64,000 nt of DNA from DASWJZ01 sp963739005 (lineage in GTDB: Bacteria > Pseudomonadota > Alphaproteobacteria > Rhizobiales > Afifellaceae), in assembly GCA_963739005.1 (NCBI GenBank), contig CAVTYQ010000006.1, forward strand, positions 1-64,000, written 5' to 3'. Below are positions 36,780 to 44,726 of this stretch, one piece after another. The translations under genes and the position numbers were made by a program. Within the stretch, counting starts at the first letter, position 1, and each line of letters opens with the position of its first letter. A model generated the notes under the pieces. The model made no database searches, was not told the DNA's origin, and saw only the letters and a program-made list of their open reading frames with translations.

Positions 36780-37209
36780 GTAAGGCTGGGGACAAAATAT
36801 CAGTCGGGCTCTATCTCCGAGGCGCCGATCTTGACCCCGAAGCGGTTTCGCAAACGCTGGGCACGAGGCCGGACAGCGGCCAGCGGAAAGGCGAGCAGCA
36901 GACCGCCTCCATCGGCGGCAATACGTCAGGAACATTGGGCTTTGGTCTATACAGGCAAAGCTGGCCGACGACCCCTCAAGCTTGAGCCAATATTTGGACG
37001 CCCTCCTCTCAAGGATCGAGTTCGACAACAGCCTGATATCGGGAGTTTAGGGCGTCGACGACGCGTATTTCGACGTCTTCGCAGCTATGAGCGCAGATAG
37101 TGATGGCGGCGGGACATATGAGTTCGAACTTACGCCACAACAAGTCGTGAAGCTCGGATCGCTGGGCGTCCCCGTTCGCTTTACGGTCGCGATTGTCAAA
37201 GGAACATAG
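36776..37209 (+). pseudogene. DUF4279-family immunity gene remnant
   Basis: The first frame opens ISVGLYLRGADLDPEAVSQTLGTRPDSGQRKGE, which matches the start of DUF4279, a family found as immunity partners of polymorphic toxins. A second frame gives EHWALVYTGKA (~36930-36960). A third gives SLSQYLDALLSRIEF, YFDVFAAMSAD and a closing TPQQVVKLGSLGVPVRF, ending with TAG at 37207-37209. Two frame shifts (near 36925 and 36962) and an in-frame TAG at 37048-37050 make it dead. It overlaps the toxin remnant by four bases, the usual toxin-immunity spacing. Confidence 0.7.
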
Positions 37210-37356
37210 TTCGGAACGCAATTCTGCTTCCGCTCGGGCGAGTCGTTGCTAGACCCGGGGACCCTATGTATCAGGAACGGTGGTGCACCAAATCCAGCAG
37301 AGCCGCCGGAATGGCCGCTAGCTGATGAGGAAGTCTACAGGGATTTGAGGCGATGA
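37210..37356 (+). pseudogene. Short orphan reading frame before the immunity-like gene
   Basis: 48 codons open from the DUF4279 stop to TGA 37354-37356, with no start codon of their own. The end, NPAEPPEWPLADEEVYRDLRR, overlaps the next gene's ATG as ATGA. This is the layout expected for the last part of a second displaced toxin tail followed by its immunity gene. No family recognised. Confidence 0.3.
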
Positions 37357-37925
37357 GTGAGCATCCGAATGAAAAGGGGCCAAATGACCCGACTGAGTGG
37401 GCGGAAGGACTTCGTAAAGCTAAACACTATCAGGACATTTCGGGTGACATAAGGATGCGACTTGCAGATTCGCGTGCACACGAAGAAAGGCGTGTTCTGT
37501 ATTCTATTCTTATCAATGAGTTACGTATGAATTCACGGGATCGTGACGCGGGCATAGCTGTGGAGGAGCTGACAGCAGAATTTCCGAACGACGAAAGGTC
37601 CTGGGTTAAAGCTTCTAACTATTATCTATATTCGGGTGCGCCCAAAGAACGGATGTTAGAAACTGTGAACAGGGCGATTAGTCTAGCACAGACTAACGGT
37701 CGGTTCACTCGCGAGTGCTATGGAATAAAAGCCCGCATCGCGCTTGCGGTCGCAGATTATTCGCTTCTACATGATACCCTGCTGGCAATAATTAAAATTG
37801 GTCCTCGGAAAGGACTTATAGACGTTGGTGTCGAAAGAGACTTTGTTGATCGAGCTCCCGCCGGCTCAATCGATGAGGCAATCAGATCAGAATTTGATCG
37901 ACTGTACAAGTCATACTGGAGCTAA
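37353..37925 (+). CDS. Uncharacterised 190-residue protein, possible orphan immunity protein
   Basis: An intact gene, clearly AT-richer than its neighbours, with different codon choice (AAA, TTA, ATA, ACT used freely), which suggests transfer. The protein is soluble and helical: HYQDISGDIRMRLADSRAHEERRVLYSILINEL, then NYYLYSGAPKERMLETVNRAISLAQ, with TPR-like spacing in the middle. I recognise no family. It lies inside Rhs debris and its ATG overlaps the preceding remnant's stop. An immunity protein kept after its toxin was lost is the best guess. Confidence 0.6.
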   Translation: MSEHPNEKGPNDPTEWAEGLRKAKHYQDISGDIRMRLADSRAHEERRVLYSILINELRMNSRDRDAGIAVEELTAEFPNDERSWVKASNYYLYSGAPKERMLETVNRAISLAQTNGRFTRECYGIKARIALAVADYSLLHDTLLAIIKIGPRKGLIDVGVERDFVDRAPAGSIDEAIRSEFDRLYKSYWS

Positions 37926-37968
37926 TTTCGCCTCTTTCTTGTGAGCCTTCCCGATGCCACATCTCTCA

Positions 37969-38307
37969 AGCCGCGGCAAGAGCCACGTCGCGCGCCAGGA
38001 GCAGATCCACAGGATGCGTCATGTCATCCGCGAGCTGGTCAAACACATCCCGGAGGCGGAGCGCGACGGCGCGATGGTGAAGGAGCTAGCGTCCTACGGC
38101 TGCAGCACCATCATGCATCTCGTCCGCCTCTTGTCGCCGCGCCTCGATGGCGAGGACCACACCAAGGACATCGACTTCACGCGGACCGGGATTCGCGCGC
38201 GCTGGCAGGCCGGCTACGAGCACGCCAAACGCGTCCTCTCCGAGAAGCCGTGGGACTGCGAAGTCGACATGCTGCAGGGCGTGGTGATCCACGAATCGCC
38301 GGAATGA
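37969..38307 (+). pseudogene. Detached duplicate of the patatin 3' tail, copy B
   Basis: 339 bases about 95 percent identical to 36097-36436, encoding the last ~112 residues of the patatin-like protein in a single intact frame (HVARQEQIHRMRHVIRELVK ... CEVDMLQGVVIHESPE, TGA). No patatin catalytic residues are included. A chance ATG at 37954 would allow a 117-residue product, but there is no clear ribosome site. Best read as a repeat left by recombination. Confidence 0.85.
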
Positions 38308-38327
38308 ACGGGAGATTGGCGATTGGG

Positions 38328-38370
38328 CGCCATTGGCGTCTTTTTTCTGGACCTTGGGGCGCCAATGGCG
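38328..38370 (+). promoter_or_regulatory. Twin palindromic operator of the HigBA module
   Basis: Two near-identical 11-base palindromes, CGCCATTGGCG (38328-38338) and CGCCAATGGCG (38360-38370), are centred 32 bases apart, about three helical turns, and end 13 bases before the toxin start. They are also inverted copies of each other. This is the expected arrangement for cooperative repression by the HTH antitoxin HigA. Confidence 0.7.
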
Positions 38371-38383
38371 TATATGAGGGGTG

Positions 38384-38725
38384 ATGATCCGAAGGCTGAT
38401 CACGGTTGCGGAAACTCCGCTTTTCGTGCGTCAGGCGGACGCAATTTGGGACGAAGACGAGCGCCTTGAGTTCGTGACCTTCATCGCGGCCAATCCCGAG
38501 GCCGGTGACGTGATCCCCGGGACAGGCGGGGTGCGGAAGGTGCGCTGGTCGCGCCAGGGCTTCGGTAAGCGCGGCGGCGTCCGGGTCGTCTACTTCTACT
38601 ACGACGCCAACTGGCCGCTCTACCTGCTGATGGTCTACGCGAAGGCGCGCAAGGCGGATTTGAGCCCGGCCGAGAAGCGCAGCGTGCGCGAGCTGACAGC
38701 GCTTCTAAAGAGCAAACGGAAGTGA
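38384..38725 (+). CDS. HigB/RelE-type toxin
   Basis: 113 residues, RelE superfamily ribosome-dependent mRNA interferase. TPLFVRQADAIWDEDERLEFVTFIAANPEAGDVIPGTGGVRKVRWSR is the family's strand-helix start; GGVRVVYFYYDANWPLYLLMVYAKARK is the core with the basic catalytic residues. Toxin precedes antitoxin, as in higBA. ATG 38384 follows AGGGGTG; a GTG at 38381 is also possible. The gene ends five bases before higA. Confidence 0.88.
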   Translation: MIRRLITVAETPLFVRQADAIWDEDERLEFVTFIAANPEAGDVIPGTGGVRKVRWSRQGFGKRGGVRVVYFYYDANWPLYLLMVYAKARKADLSPAEKRSVRELTALLKSKRK

Positions 38726-38729
38726 GGAT

Positions 38730-39026
38730 GTGAAGGTGGGCAAGTTTGGAGAAGAGCTGATCGTGAGCCTGAAGCAGGCCGCCGAGCATGCGCGCGGCGG
38801 CAAGGTTCGCGGCATGCGTGTCGGGAAGGTCGAGTTGCCCGACGTTAAGGCGATCCGGCGCACGCTTCGCATGTCGCAAGATGAGTTCGCTGCCGTTTAT
38901 CGGATTCCGCTCGCCACCGTGAAGAACTGGGAGCAGGGCAGGCGACAGCCTGACGCCCCCGCGGCGGCCTATCTCAGGGCCATCAAACGCCGCCCGAAGG
39001 AGGTCATGGAGGCGGTCGGCGATTGA
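38730..39026 (+). CDS. HigA-type HTH antitoxin
   Basis: 98 residues from GTG. The C-terminal two-thirds is an Xre-type helix-turn-helix: IRRTLRMSQDEFAAVYRIPLATVKNWEQGRRQPDAPAAAYLRAI (~38-82). It would bind the HigB-like toxin and repress the pair through the twin palindromes upstream. Intact; the module is probably functional. Confidence 0.88.
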   Translation: MKVGKFGEELIVSLKQAAEHARGGKVRGMRVGKVELPDVKAIRRTLRMSQDEFAAVYRIPLATVKNWEQGRRQPDAPAAAYLRAIKRRPKEVMEAVGD

Positions 39027-39055
39027 TTTTGTCGCGCCGCACCGGTTCGGCGAAC

Positions 39056-39141
39056 TGGTGCCCCTGGCCGGACTCGAACCAGCACGTCCTTGCGAACAAC
39101 AGATTTTGAGTCTGCCGCGTCTACCATTCCGCCACAGGGGC
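39056..39141 (-). tRNA. tRNA-Leu (CAA)
   Basis: Folds as a long-variable-arm tRNA. Acceptor GCCCCTG pairs with CAGGGGC, the anticodon loop is CTCAAAA within GCAGA/TCTGT (anticodon CAA), the variable arm is TTGTTCGCAAGGAC-like, and the T-loop is GGTTCGAGTCC. The 3' CCA is encoded (39056-39058). Its 3' end faces the toxin-antitoxin and Rhs debris. Confidence 0.95.
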
Positions 39142-39218
39142 CCGAGCGGCGATATGGCGGAGCGCCGCCCATCGGTCAATCGGCGAATTCCGCCCAAATC
39201 TCGTGTATGAGGCGGGCC

Positions 39219-39770
39219 ATGCTCAGCCCAGGTCCGATCTCGGGGAACGCCGCCCGCCTGCCGGAAGCCGCCGCGTCGCGCCGCCTTCTGCCCATCGCCG
39301 CCGCCATGTTCGCGATTGCCGCTGCGACGATCCTTGGCGCGCTCGGCTTCGAGCATATCGGCGGCTATCTCCCCTGCCATCTCTGCCTGCTTGAGCGCGT
39401 GCCCTACTATGTCGGCCTGCCGGTGGTGGCGCTCGCCGTCCTCGCGATCCTCCTGAAGGCGCCGCGTTTGGCGGTGGTGGGGCTCTTCGCGCTCTTCGCG
39501 GCGCTGATGATCTATAATGCCGGCCTTGCCGCCTACCATTCAGGGGTCGAGTGGGGTTTTTGGCAGGGGCCGGCGTCGTGCTCGCCGTCGGTCACGGTCG
39601 GGAGCGCCGCCGACCTCCTGAACCAGCTTGAGAACACGCATGCGCCAAGCTGCACGGAGGCGGCGCTCCGTATCTTCGGCATTTCACTGGCCGGCTACAA
39701 CGCGCTGATCTCCGCGCTGCTCGCCGCGCTCGGGATTGTCGGCGCGCGCATGGCGTGGCGTGCCGCCTGA
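39219..39770 (+). CDS. dsbB: Disulfide bond formation protein B
   Basis: 183 residues, four membrane helices. Inner-membrane quinone reductase that re-oxidises DsbA. The first periplasmic cysteine pair is in LPCHLCLLERVPYY (~50) and the second in GPASCSPS and HAPSCTEA (~115-145), so both redox pairs are present. I chose ATG 39219 because AGGCGG lies just upstream; ATG 39207 is an alternative. It converges with the HNH gene; a 14-base palindrome (GAGCCTTAAGGCTC) spans the gap. Confidence 0.88.
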   Translation: MLSPGPISGNAARLPEAAASRRLLPIAAAMFAIAAATILGALGFEHIGGYLPCHLCLLERVPYYVGLPVVALAVLAILLKAPRLAVVGLFALFAALMIYNAGLAAYHSGVEWGFWQGPASCSPSVTVGSAADLLNQLENTHAPSCTEAALRIFGISLAGYNALISALLAALGIVGARMAWRAA

Positions 39771-39773
39771 GCC

Positions 39774-40331
39774 TTAAGGCTCCAGCACCGCGTCCCAATA
39801 GAGATAGTCGAGCCAGCTCTCGTGCAGATAGTTGGGTGGGAAGAGCCGCCCGTTGTTGTGGAGGTCGTGCACGGTCGGCTCGAACGGCGCCTGCTTCGGC
39901 CACATGCTGACCTCGCGGCAGCCCTTGTTGCCCTTCTTCAGGTTGCACGGGGCGCAGGCGGTCACGACGTTCGACCAGGTGGTCTGTCCGCCGCGCGAGC
40001 GCGGAAGCAGGTGGTCGAACGTCAGGTCCTCGTCGTCGCCGCAGTACTGGCACTGGAAGCGGTCGCGGAGGAAGACGTTGAAACGGGTGAAGGCAGGGTG
40101 GCGGGACGGCTTGATGTAGGTCTTGAGCGAGACGACGCTTGGCAGCTTCATCTCGAAGCTCGGACTTCGCACCTTGAACTCGTATTCGGAGACGATGTTC
40201 ACCCGCTCCAGGAAAACCGCCTTGATCGCGTCCTGCCAGCCCCACAGCGACAGCGGATAGTAGCTGAGCGGCCGGTAGTCGGCGTTCAGCACCAGCGCCG
40301 GGTGCGCTTCGGGTGAAACGTGAACGGTCAT
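39774..40331 (-). CDS. HNH endonuclease
   Basis: 185 residues. Zinc-ribbon HNH fold: CQYCGDDEDLTFDHLLPRSRGG (CxxC and DH of the first His), TTWSNVVTACAPCNLKKGNK (N and CxxC), ~95-145. The opening PALVLNADYRPLSYYPLSLWGWQDAIKAVFL is typical of a conserved chromosomal family in alphaproteobacteria whose role is not established, possibly repair. Confidence 0.88.
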   Translation of the reverse strand: MTVHVSPEAHPALVLNADYRPLSYYPLSLWGWQDAIKAVFLERVNIVSEYEFKVRSPSFEMKLPSVVSLKTYIKPSRHPAFTRFNVFLRDRFQCQYCGDDEDLTFDHLLPRSRGGQTTWSNVVTACAPCNLKKGNKGCREVSMWPKQAPFEPTVHDLHNNGRLFPPNYLHESWLDYLYWDAVLEP

Positions 40332-40483
40332 CTCTGACGCAAGCCAAACCCTGCCGGCGGGGACGATTCCCCTCCTTTTCCAATAGTCTACAGCGGCGGT
40401 GTCAGTCTTGTGAAGCTATGCCGTCACAGCCCTGACGCTGCCTGCGGCAATCTGCGGCATCCGGCGGGTGCCGGCGGCCGGCT

Positions 40484-42136
40484 TCAGGAGGCGAGGGCGC
40501 GGGCCTGCCCGTCGAACACCACGCGGTTCCGCCCGGCGCGCTTTGCCCCATAGAGCGCGGCGTCGGCGCGGTCGACAAGGTCGGCCATCTTCGTGCCGCG
40601 TTCCACCGACGCAGCGGCTACGCCGACGCTGACGGTCACGCGTGCTTCGGGGCTGCCCGTATGCGCGATATTGAGGGCCTCGATGTCCTTGCGCAGGGCC
40701 TCGCCGATTGTCTGCGCATCGTCGAGATCGGTGCGGGGCAGGAGCAACGCGAACTCTTCCCCGCCAATGCGAGCGGCAAAGTCGCCGGCGCGGCGGGCCG
40801 CATCGTCGAGGACTCGGGCGACGCGCCGCAGGCAGGCGTCGCCCTCGACGTGGCCGTTGCAGTCGTTGAACTTCTTGAAATGGTCGACGTCGATGGCCAG
40901 CAGGGCCAGAGGCGCGCCCTCGCGCCGCGCGCGGCGCCATTCGGAGGAGAGCTGCTCGTCGAAGCTCCTGCGGTTGGCGATTCCGGTCAGCGCATCCTTG
41001 TTGGCAAGATTGGAGAGCGTCTCGTTGGCGCGGCGGAGCTCGACCTCGCGCGCGAGAAGTTGTGCCGCCATCTGGTTGAAGGTATCACCAAGCCGCTTCA
41101 GCTCGGGCGAGAGGCCCTCGGTCGGAATGCGAGTGTCCAGGTCGCCGGAGCCGAGCCGCGCGGCGCCCTCGGTGAGATTGCGGATCGGGCGCATCAGCAG
41201 GCGCTCGCCGGCGAACCAGATCACCAGGAACGAGACGAAGCCGGCAAGCAGGATCTTGCCGATCTCGTAGCGGGCGAGGCGGTCCGCGTTGGCGATCACG
41301 TTGCTGAGCGGCATCATCACGGCAAGGACGGCATTCGTGTCGGGCAGACGGACATGCGCGATGATGCGTTTGGTGCCGTCGAGGCTGTCGGAGGTGGTGG
41401 TGCCGTCCGGGTCTCGCAGGATCGCTGTGAAGGGGGTGTTGCCCGCGAGCGTTCGTCCTATCCACTTGTCGGGGTCGGGGTAGGCCGCGATCACCGTGTC
41501 GCCGCCGTCGACAAGCAGGACTTCGGCGCCCCGCCGCGCGCCGATCTCGGCCGCGATCCGGCTCAGCCAGTCGACCTCGATCATGGCGGTGACGACCGTT
41601 TCGGCCTCGCCGTTCTTCATCCGCGGCATCGCGGCGGCCACGCCGGGTTTGCCGGTGATGCGCCCCACGATGTAGTCGCTGAGGACGAAGTCCTTCGTGG
41701 CGATCGCTTGCTTGACGTAGGGGCGATCAGCGATGTTCACCGTGAGGGGCCGGTTGCCGTTGGTGCAGACGGTACTGCCGTCTGCGGCGACGACCCAGAG
41801 CGAGCGAAGCCAGGGAAGGTCGTCGACGATCTTTCGGAACGAAGGCTGGCAGGCCGCACCGGCGTCGGCCGCTGTCACCGGCAGGTTGACCGCGAGACGG
41901 AGGAGCGCCTTGGCGCCGGCGACGACTTCGGCTTGCCGCTCCGCGCCGCTCTCGGCGAGGCTGGTGATCTCCGCGTTCGCGCGTGCGATCTCCTGGCTGC
42001 GGATGCGCGTCAGATCGTGAACGCGGTCGACGACCAGGATCGCCACGGCGAGGATGAGAAGGAAGGATAGATTCGCGCGCAAGCTGAACCGCGCAAAGAG
42101 GCCGCGGCTGCGCTGGAGGCTGGAGGCGACGCGCAT
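40484..42136 (-). CDS. Membrane diguanylate cyclase (sensor, HAMP, GGDEF)
   Basis: 550 residues. Membrane helix (SFLLILAVAILVVD), a ~230-residue extracytoplasmic Cache-like sensor (PWLRSLWVVAADGSTVC, YVKQAIATKDFVLSDYIVGRITGKPGV), a second helix, HAMP (RPIRNLTEGAARLGSGDLDTRI) and GGDEF (~385-545). The active site is intact (ARIGGEEFALLLP), as is the inhibitory RxxD (RAGD, five residues before). It should make c-di-GMP with product control. AAGGGA just upstream supports ATG 42136 rather than the earlier GTG-like starts. Confidence 0.92.
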   Translation of the reverse strand: MRVASSLQRSRGLFARFSLRANLSFLLILAVAILVVDRVHDLTRIRSQEIARANAEITSLAESGAERQAEVVAGAKALLRLAVNLPVTAADAGAACQPSFRKIVDDLPWLRSLWVVAADGSTVCTNGNRPLTVNIADRPYVKQAIATKDFVLSDYIVGRITGKPGVAAAMPRMKNGEAETVVTAMIEVDWLSRIAAEIGARRGAEVLLVDGGDTVIAAYPDPDKWIGRTLAGNTPFTAILRDPDGTTTSDSLDGTKRIIAHVRLPDTNAVLAVMMPLSNVIANADRLARYEIGKILLAGFVSFLVIWFAGERLLMRPIRNLTEGAARLGSGDLDTRIPTEGLSPELKRLGDTFNQMAAQLLAREVELRRANETLSNLANKDALTGIANRRSFDEQLSSEWRRARREGAPLALLAIDVDHFKKFNDCNGHVEGDACLRRVARVLDDAARRAGDFAARIGGEEFALLLPRTDLDDAQTIGEALRKDIEALNIAHTGSPEARVTVSVGVAAASVERGTKMADLVDRADAALYGAKRAGRNRVVFDGQARALAS

Positions 42137-42268
42137 CAAGATTCCCTTCCGCGCGCGTTGTCGCATTCAGCCGTAAAGAATTGGCGGAATCGGAATGCAG
42201 AAATTTAGCGAATAGCGCCGGCCACATTGTGGGCAAGCCTCGGAAGAGGACCGGGATTTAAGGGATTG

Positions 42269-42733
42269 TCAGGGCTTTGCCGGAAGGAGCCCGGCCTTCC
42301 TCCGCACGCGCCTTTCGGCGACATCCGCGGCGGCGCGCGCCTGCTCCCGCTTGCTCAATTCATGGCCGTCGTCGGCGCGCGCCTCACATTCCTTGCGGAT
42401 TTCGTCGAGTTCCTCGTCGGTCAGATGCTCGATGCCGATGAAGGCGTTCTGCGCGGCGCTCGCGCGGATCAGCTCGTCGAGCTTCGTCTGCAGCGCGGCG
42501 CCGTCGCGGTTCTGGGTGTTCTGAATCACGAACACCATCAGGAAGGTGACGACGGTCGTTCCAGTGTTGATGACGAGCTGCCAGGTATCGGAGAACCCGA
42601 AGATCGGGCCGCTTAGCGCCCAAACGAGGACGAGCGCGCAACACATCGCGAATGTCACCGGGCGCCCGGCGGTGCGGGCGATGGTGTTTGAGAACTTGGT
42701 GAAGAATTTGCTGCGTCTGGAGACGGTGACCAT
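42269..42733 (-). CDS. Low-affinity iron permease family protein
   Basis: 154 residues: two membrane helices (TFAMCCALVLVWALSGPIFG, NTGTTVVTFLMVFVIQNTQNRD) followed by LQTKLDELIRASAAQNAFIGIEHLTDEELDEI, the signature of the family named after yeast Fet4-related permeases. Its transport role in bacteria is weakly supported. The tail is charged. Confidence 0.85.
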   Translation of the reverse strand: MVTVSRRSKFFTKFSNTIARTAGRPVTFAMCCALVLVWALSGPIFGFSDTWQLVINTGTTVVTFLMVFVIQNTQNRDGAALQTKLDELIRASAAQNAFIGIEHLTDEELDEIRKECEARADDGHELSKREQARAAADVAERRVRRKAGLLPAKP

Positions 42734-42827
42734 GACGACCTCGCCGGGGTTGCGTGATCGCTAGAGGGCTCTGGGTGGGCGCCAGCGGAAACTCGCCTGG
42801 CGGTATTTTGTTCCCGCGGCGGCCGCT

Positions 42828-43475
42828 CTAGCGCGGCAGGACTCGCTTCAAGAACGAAAGCCCGAGTTCCAGCCCGTCCGGTCCGATACCGTGCGGAATC
42901 CCCTGCGAGATGTGCCACTCGACGGGAATTTCCGCGTCCCCCAGGCCGGTGGCCGCGGAGAAGATGGCGGCGACGGGAATCAGGTCGTCGCGGTCGCCGT
43001 GGATCAGGAAGACGGGCGGCTTCTGGATGGGCCCGCGCTTCAGCGCCTCCGGATCGGCGAGGAGCCCGGAATAGCCGAGGATGCCGGCGAGCTGGCGCTT
43101 GCGTTGCGGCCCGACATGCAGCGCCATCATCGTGCCCTGGCTGAAGCCGACCAGCGCGCAGGCGCTTTCGTCGAGGCCGCTCCGCTGAAGCTCCACGTCG
43201 AGGAACGTGTCGAGCGCGGGGCGGGCGGTCGCCACCCCGCGTGCGAACTCGTGCGGGTCGCGCATGGTGAGTGGAAACCATTGCCGGCCCATCGGCGTGC
43301 CCGGGCAGAGCTCCGGCGCGTTGGGCGAGACGAAGGCGGTTGCGGGAAGAGCCGGCGACCATTCGCGGCCGAGGCCGATCAGGTCGTTTCCGTCGGCGCC
43401 GTAGCCGTGCAGAAAGACGACGAGGCTTCTTGGGGTGCCGCCTGCAGCGGGCAGAATGCGCGGTCCGTCGATCAT
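42828..43475 (-). CDS. Phospholipase/carboxylesterase-type hydrolase
   Basis: 215 residues, alpha/beta hydrolase like bacterial carboxylesterase EstB and acyl-protein thioesterase. VVFLHGYGADGNDLIGLGREW, nucleophile in ALVGFSQGTMMALH (~110), acid in LIHGDRDDLIPV (~160) and His in GIPHGIGPDGL (~200). Cytoplasmic. It starts about 70 bases from the divergent cyclase gene. Confidence 0.88.
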   Translation of the reverse strand: MIDGPRILPAAGGTPRSLVVFLHGYGADGNDLIGLGREWSPALPATAFVSPNAPELCPGTPMGRQWFPLTMRDPHEFARGVATARPALDTFLDVELQRSGLDESACALVGFSQGTMMALHVGPQRKRQLAGILGYSGLLADPEALKRGPIQKPPVFLIHGDRDDLIPVAAIFSAATGLGDAEIPVEWHISQGIPHGIGPDGLELGLSFLKRVLPR

Positions 43476-43547
43476 CGTGCGATCTCATGCCTTTGCCGGA
43501 GCGGCTCGGCAAACCAAATATTGCCGGGTAAGAGGGGAAGGGGCCGC

Positions 43548-44726
43548 ATGCTTGGTGTGGACACGATGTCCGAAAGGGCGCTCGATGGGTTGGCGCTCTG
43601 GCTCGCCGAACGCGCCGGCCTTTCGGTGACGGACTTGCACGGCGAGTTCTGCGAGGAGCTTGTCCGCTGTGGCGTCTCCATCTGGCGCTCGTCCCTCGGC
43701 CTGGAGCTGCTGCACCCGGAGCAAAGCGGCATCCGCTCGGTCTGGAAGCGCGGCGTGGGGGTGCAGGAGACGCAGGCGCCGCGCGGCGTGGAGGACACGC
43801 CGGCCTACATCAACAGCCCGGTGCGGATCATCGACGAGACGGAGCGGCCGTTCCGCCAGAGGCTCGTCGGTCGGCCATTCGACCTGCCGCTCCTGGAAGA
43901 GCTCAGGCAGGAAGGCGCCACGGACTACGCGATCTACCCGCTGCCGTTCCTCGATCGCGCGCGCTCCGCCTACCTCTCGTTCGTCTCCGATACCGACGCC
44001 GGGTTCCAGGATGGGGAGCTGCGGAGCCTGGAGCTCGCGGCGAAGCTCGTCAGCCCCTACGCGGAGCGCATTGCGCTGCGACGCGTCGCAATCGACCTTC
44101 TCGACCTCTACGTCGGCCACTACGCGGGCGAGCGGATTTTCCGGGGCCAGGTTCGGCGCGGCGCGGTCGACGAGATCGAGGCGGCGATCCTCATGTGCGA
44201 TCTCCGCGGCTTCACCGTCTTCTCCAACACGCATCCGCGCGAGATCGTCATCGAGACGCTCAATGTCTGGTTCGACGCCGTCGCCGACGCGGTCGGTGCG
44301 CACGAGGGCGAGATCCTGAAGTTCATGGGCGACGGGCTGCTCGCGGTCTTTCCCTCCGGCGGCGAAGCCGTCAAAGCGTGCCTTCGCGTGCTCGACGCGG
44401 CGGGCGACGCGCGGACGGAGATCGCGCGCCTCAACCTTGAGCGCACGGCGAGCGGCGCGCCGACGCTCGATTTCGTCATGGGCCTCCATATCGGGAACGT
44501 GGCGTACGGCAATGTCGGCGGCCGCCACCGCCTCGATTTCACCGTCCTCGGCCCGGCGGTGAACTACGCAAGCCGCCTGCAGGCGCTCGCCAAGGAGCTT
44601 GGCGAGAAGGTCCTCGTGTCGCACGCGGTCGCGGCCTGCTCCGCCGGCCGGCTCGTGGACCTCGGCGATCATTCGCTGCGCGGCATCGGCGACGCCGAAA
44701 AGGTGTTCGCGCTAGCGGCGCTTTGA
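43548..44726 (+). CDS. Class III nucleotide cyclase with GAF-like N-domain
   Basis: 392 residues. Residues ~1-190 are a GAF-like sensor without membrane segments (GVSIWRSSLGLELLHPEQSG, DYAIYPLPFLDRARSAYLSFVSD). Residues ~210-370 are a class III cyclase: AILMCDLRGFTVFSN and KFMGDGLLAVFP (metal Asp pair) and LDFTVLGPAVNYASRLQ (Asn/Arg). It likely makes cAMP, though substrate choice is not certain. Its stop runs 15 bases into the 3' end of the convergent glycosylase gene. Confidence 0.88.
   Translation: MLGVDTMSERALDGLALWLAERAGLSVTDLHGEFCEELVRCGVSIWRSSLGLELLHPEQSGIRSVWKRGVGVQETQAPRGVEDTPAYINSPVRIIDETERPFRQRLVGRPFDLPLLEELRQEGATDYAIYPLPFLDRARSAYLSFVSDTDAGFQDGELRSLELAAKLVSPYAERIALRRVAIDLLDLYVGHYAGERIFRGQVRRGAVDEIEAAILMCDLRGFTVFSNTHPREIVIETLNVWFDAVADAVGAHEGEILKFMGDGLLAVFPSGGEAVKACLRVLDAAGDARTEIARLNLERTASGAPTLDFVMGLHIGNVAYGNVGGRHRLDFTVLGPAVNYASRLQALAKELGEKVLVSHAVAACSAGRLVDLGDHSLRGIGDAEKVFALAAL

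Noticed and set aside
36437..37968. Insertion sequence or transposon between the patatin tails
   Set aside because: No transposase, terminal inverted repeats or short target duplication; the flanking repeat of 340 bp is far too long for a transposition footprint.
38300..39141. Genomic island integrated at tRNA-Leu
   Set aside because: The tRNA 3' end faces the foreign genes, but no integrase and no second copy of the tRNA 3' end is visible in the window.
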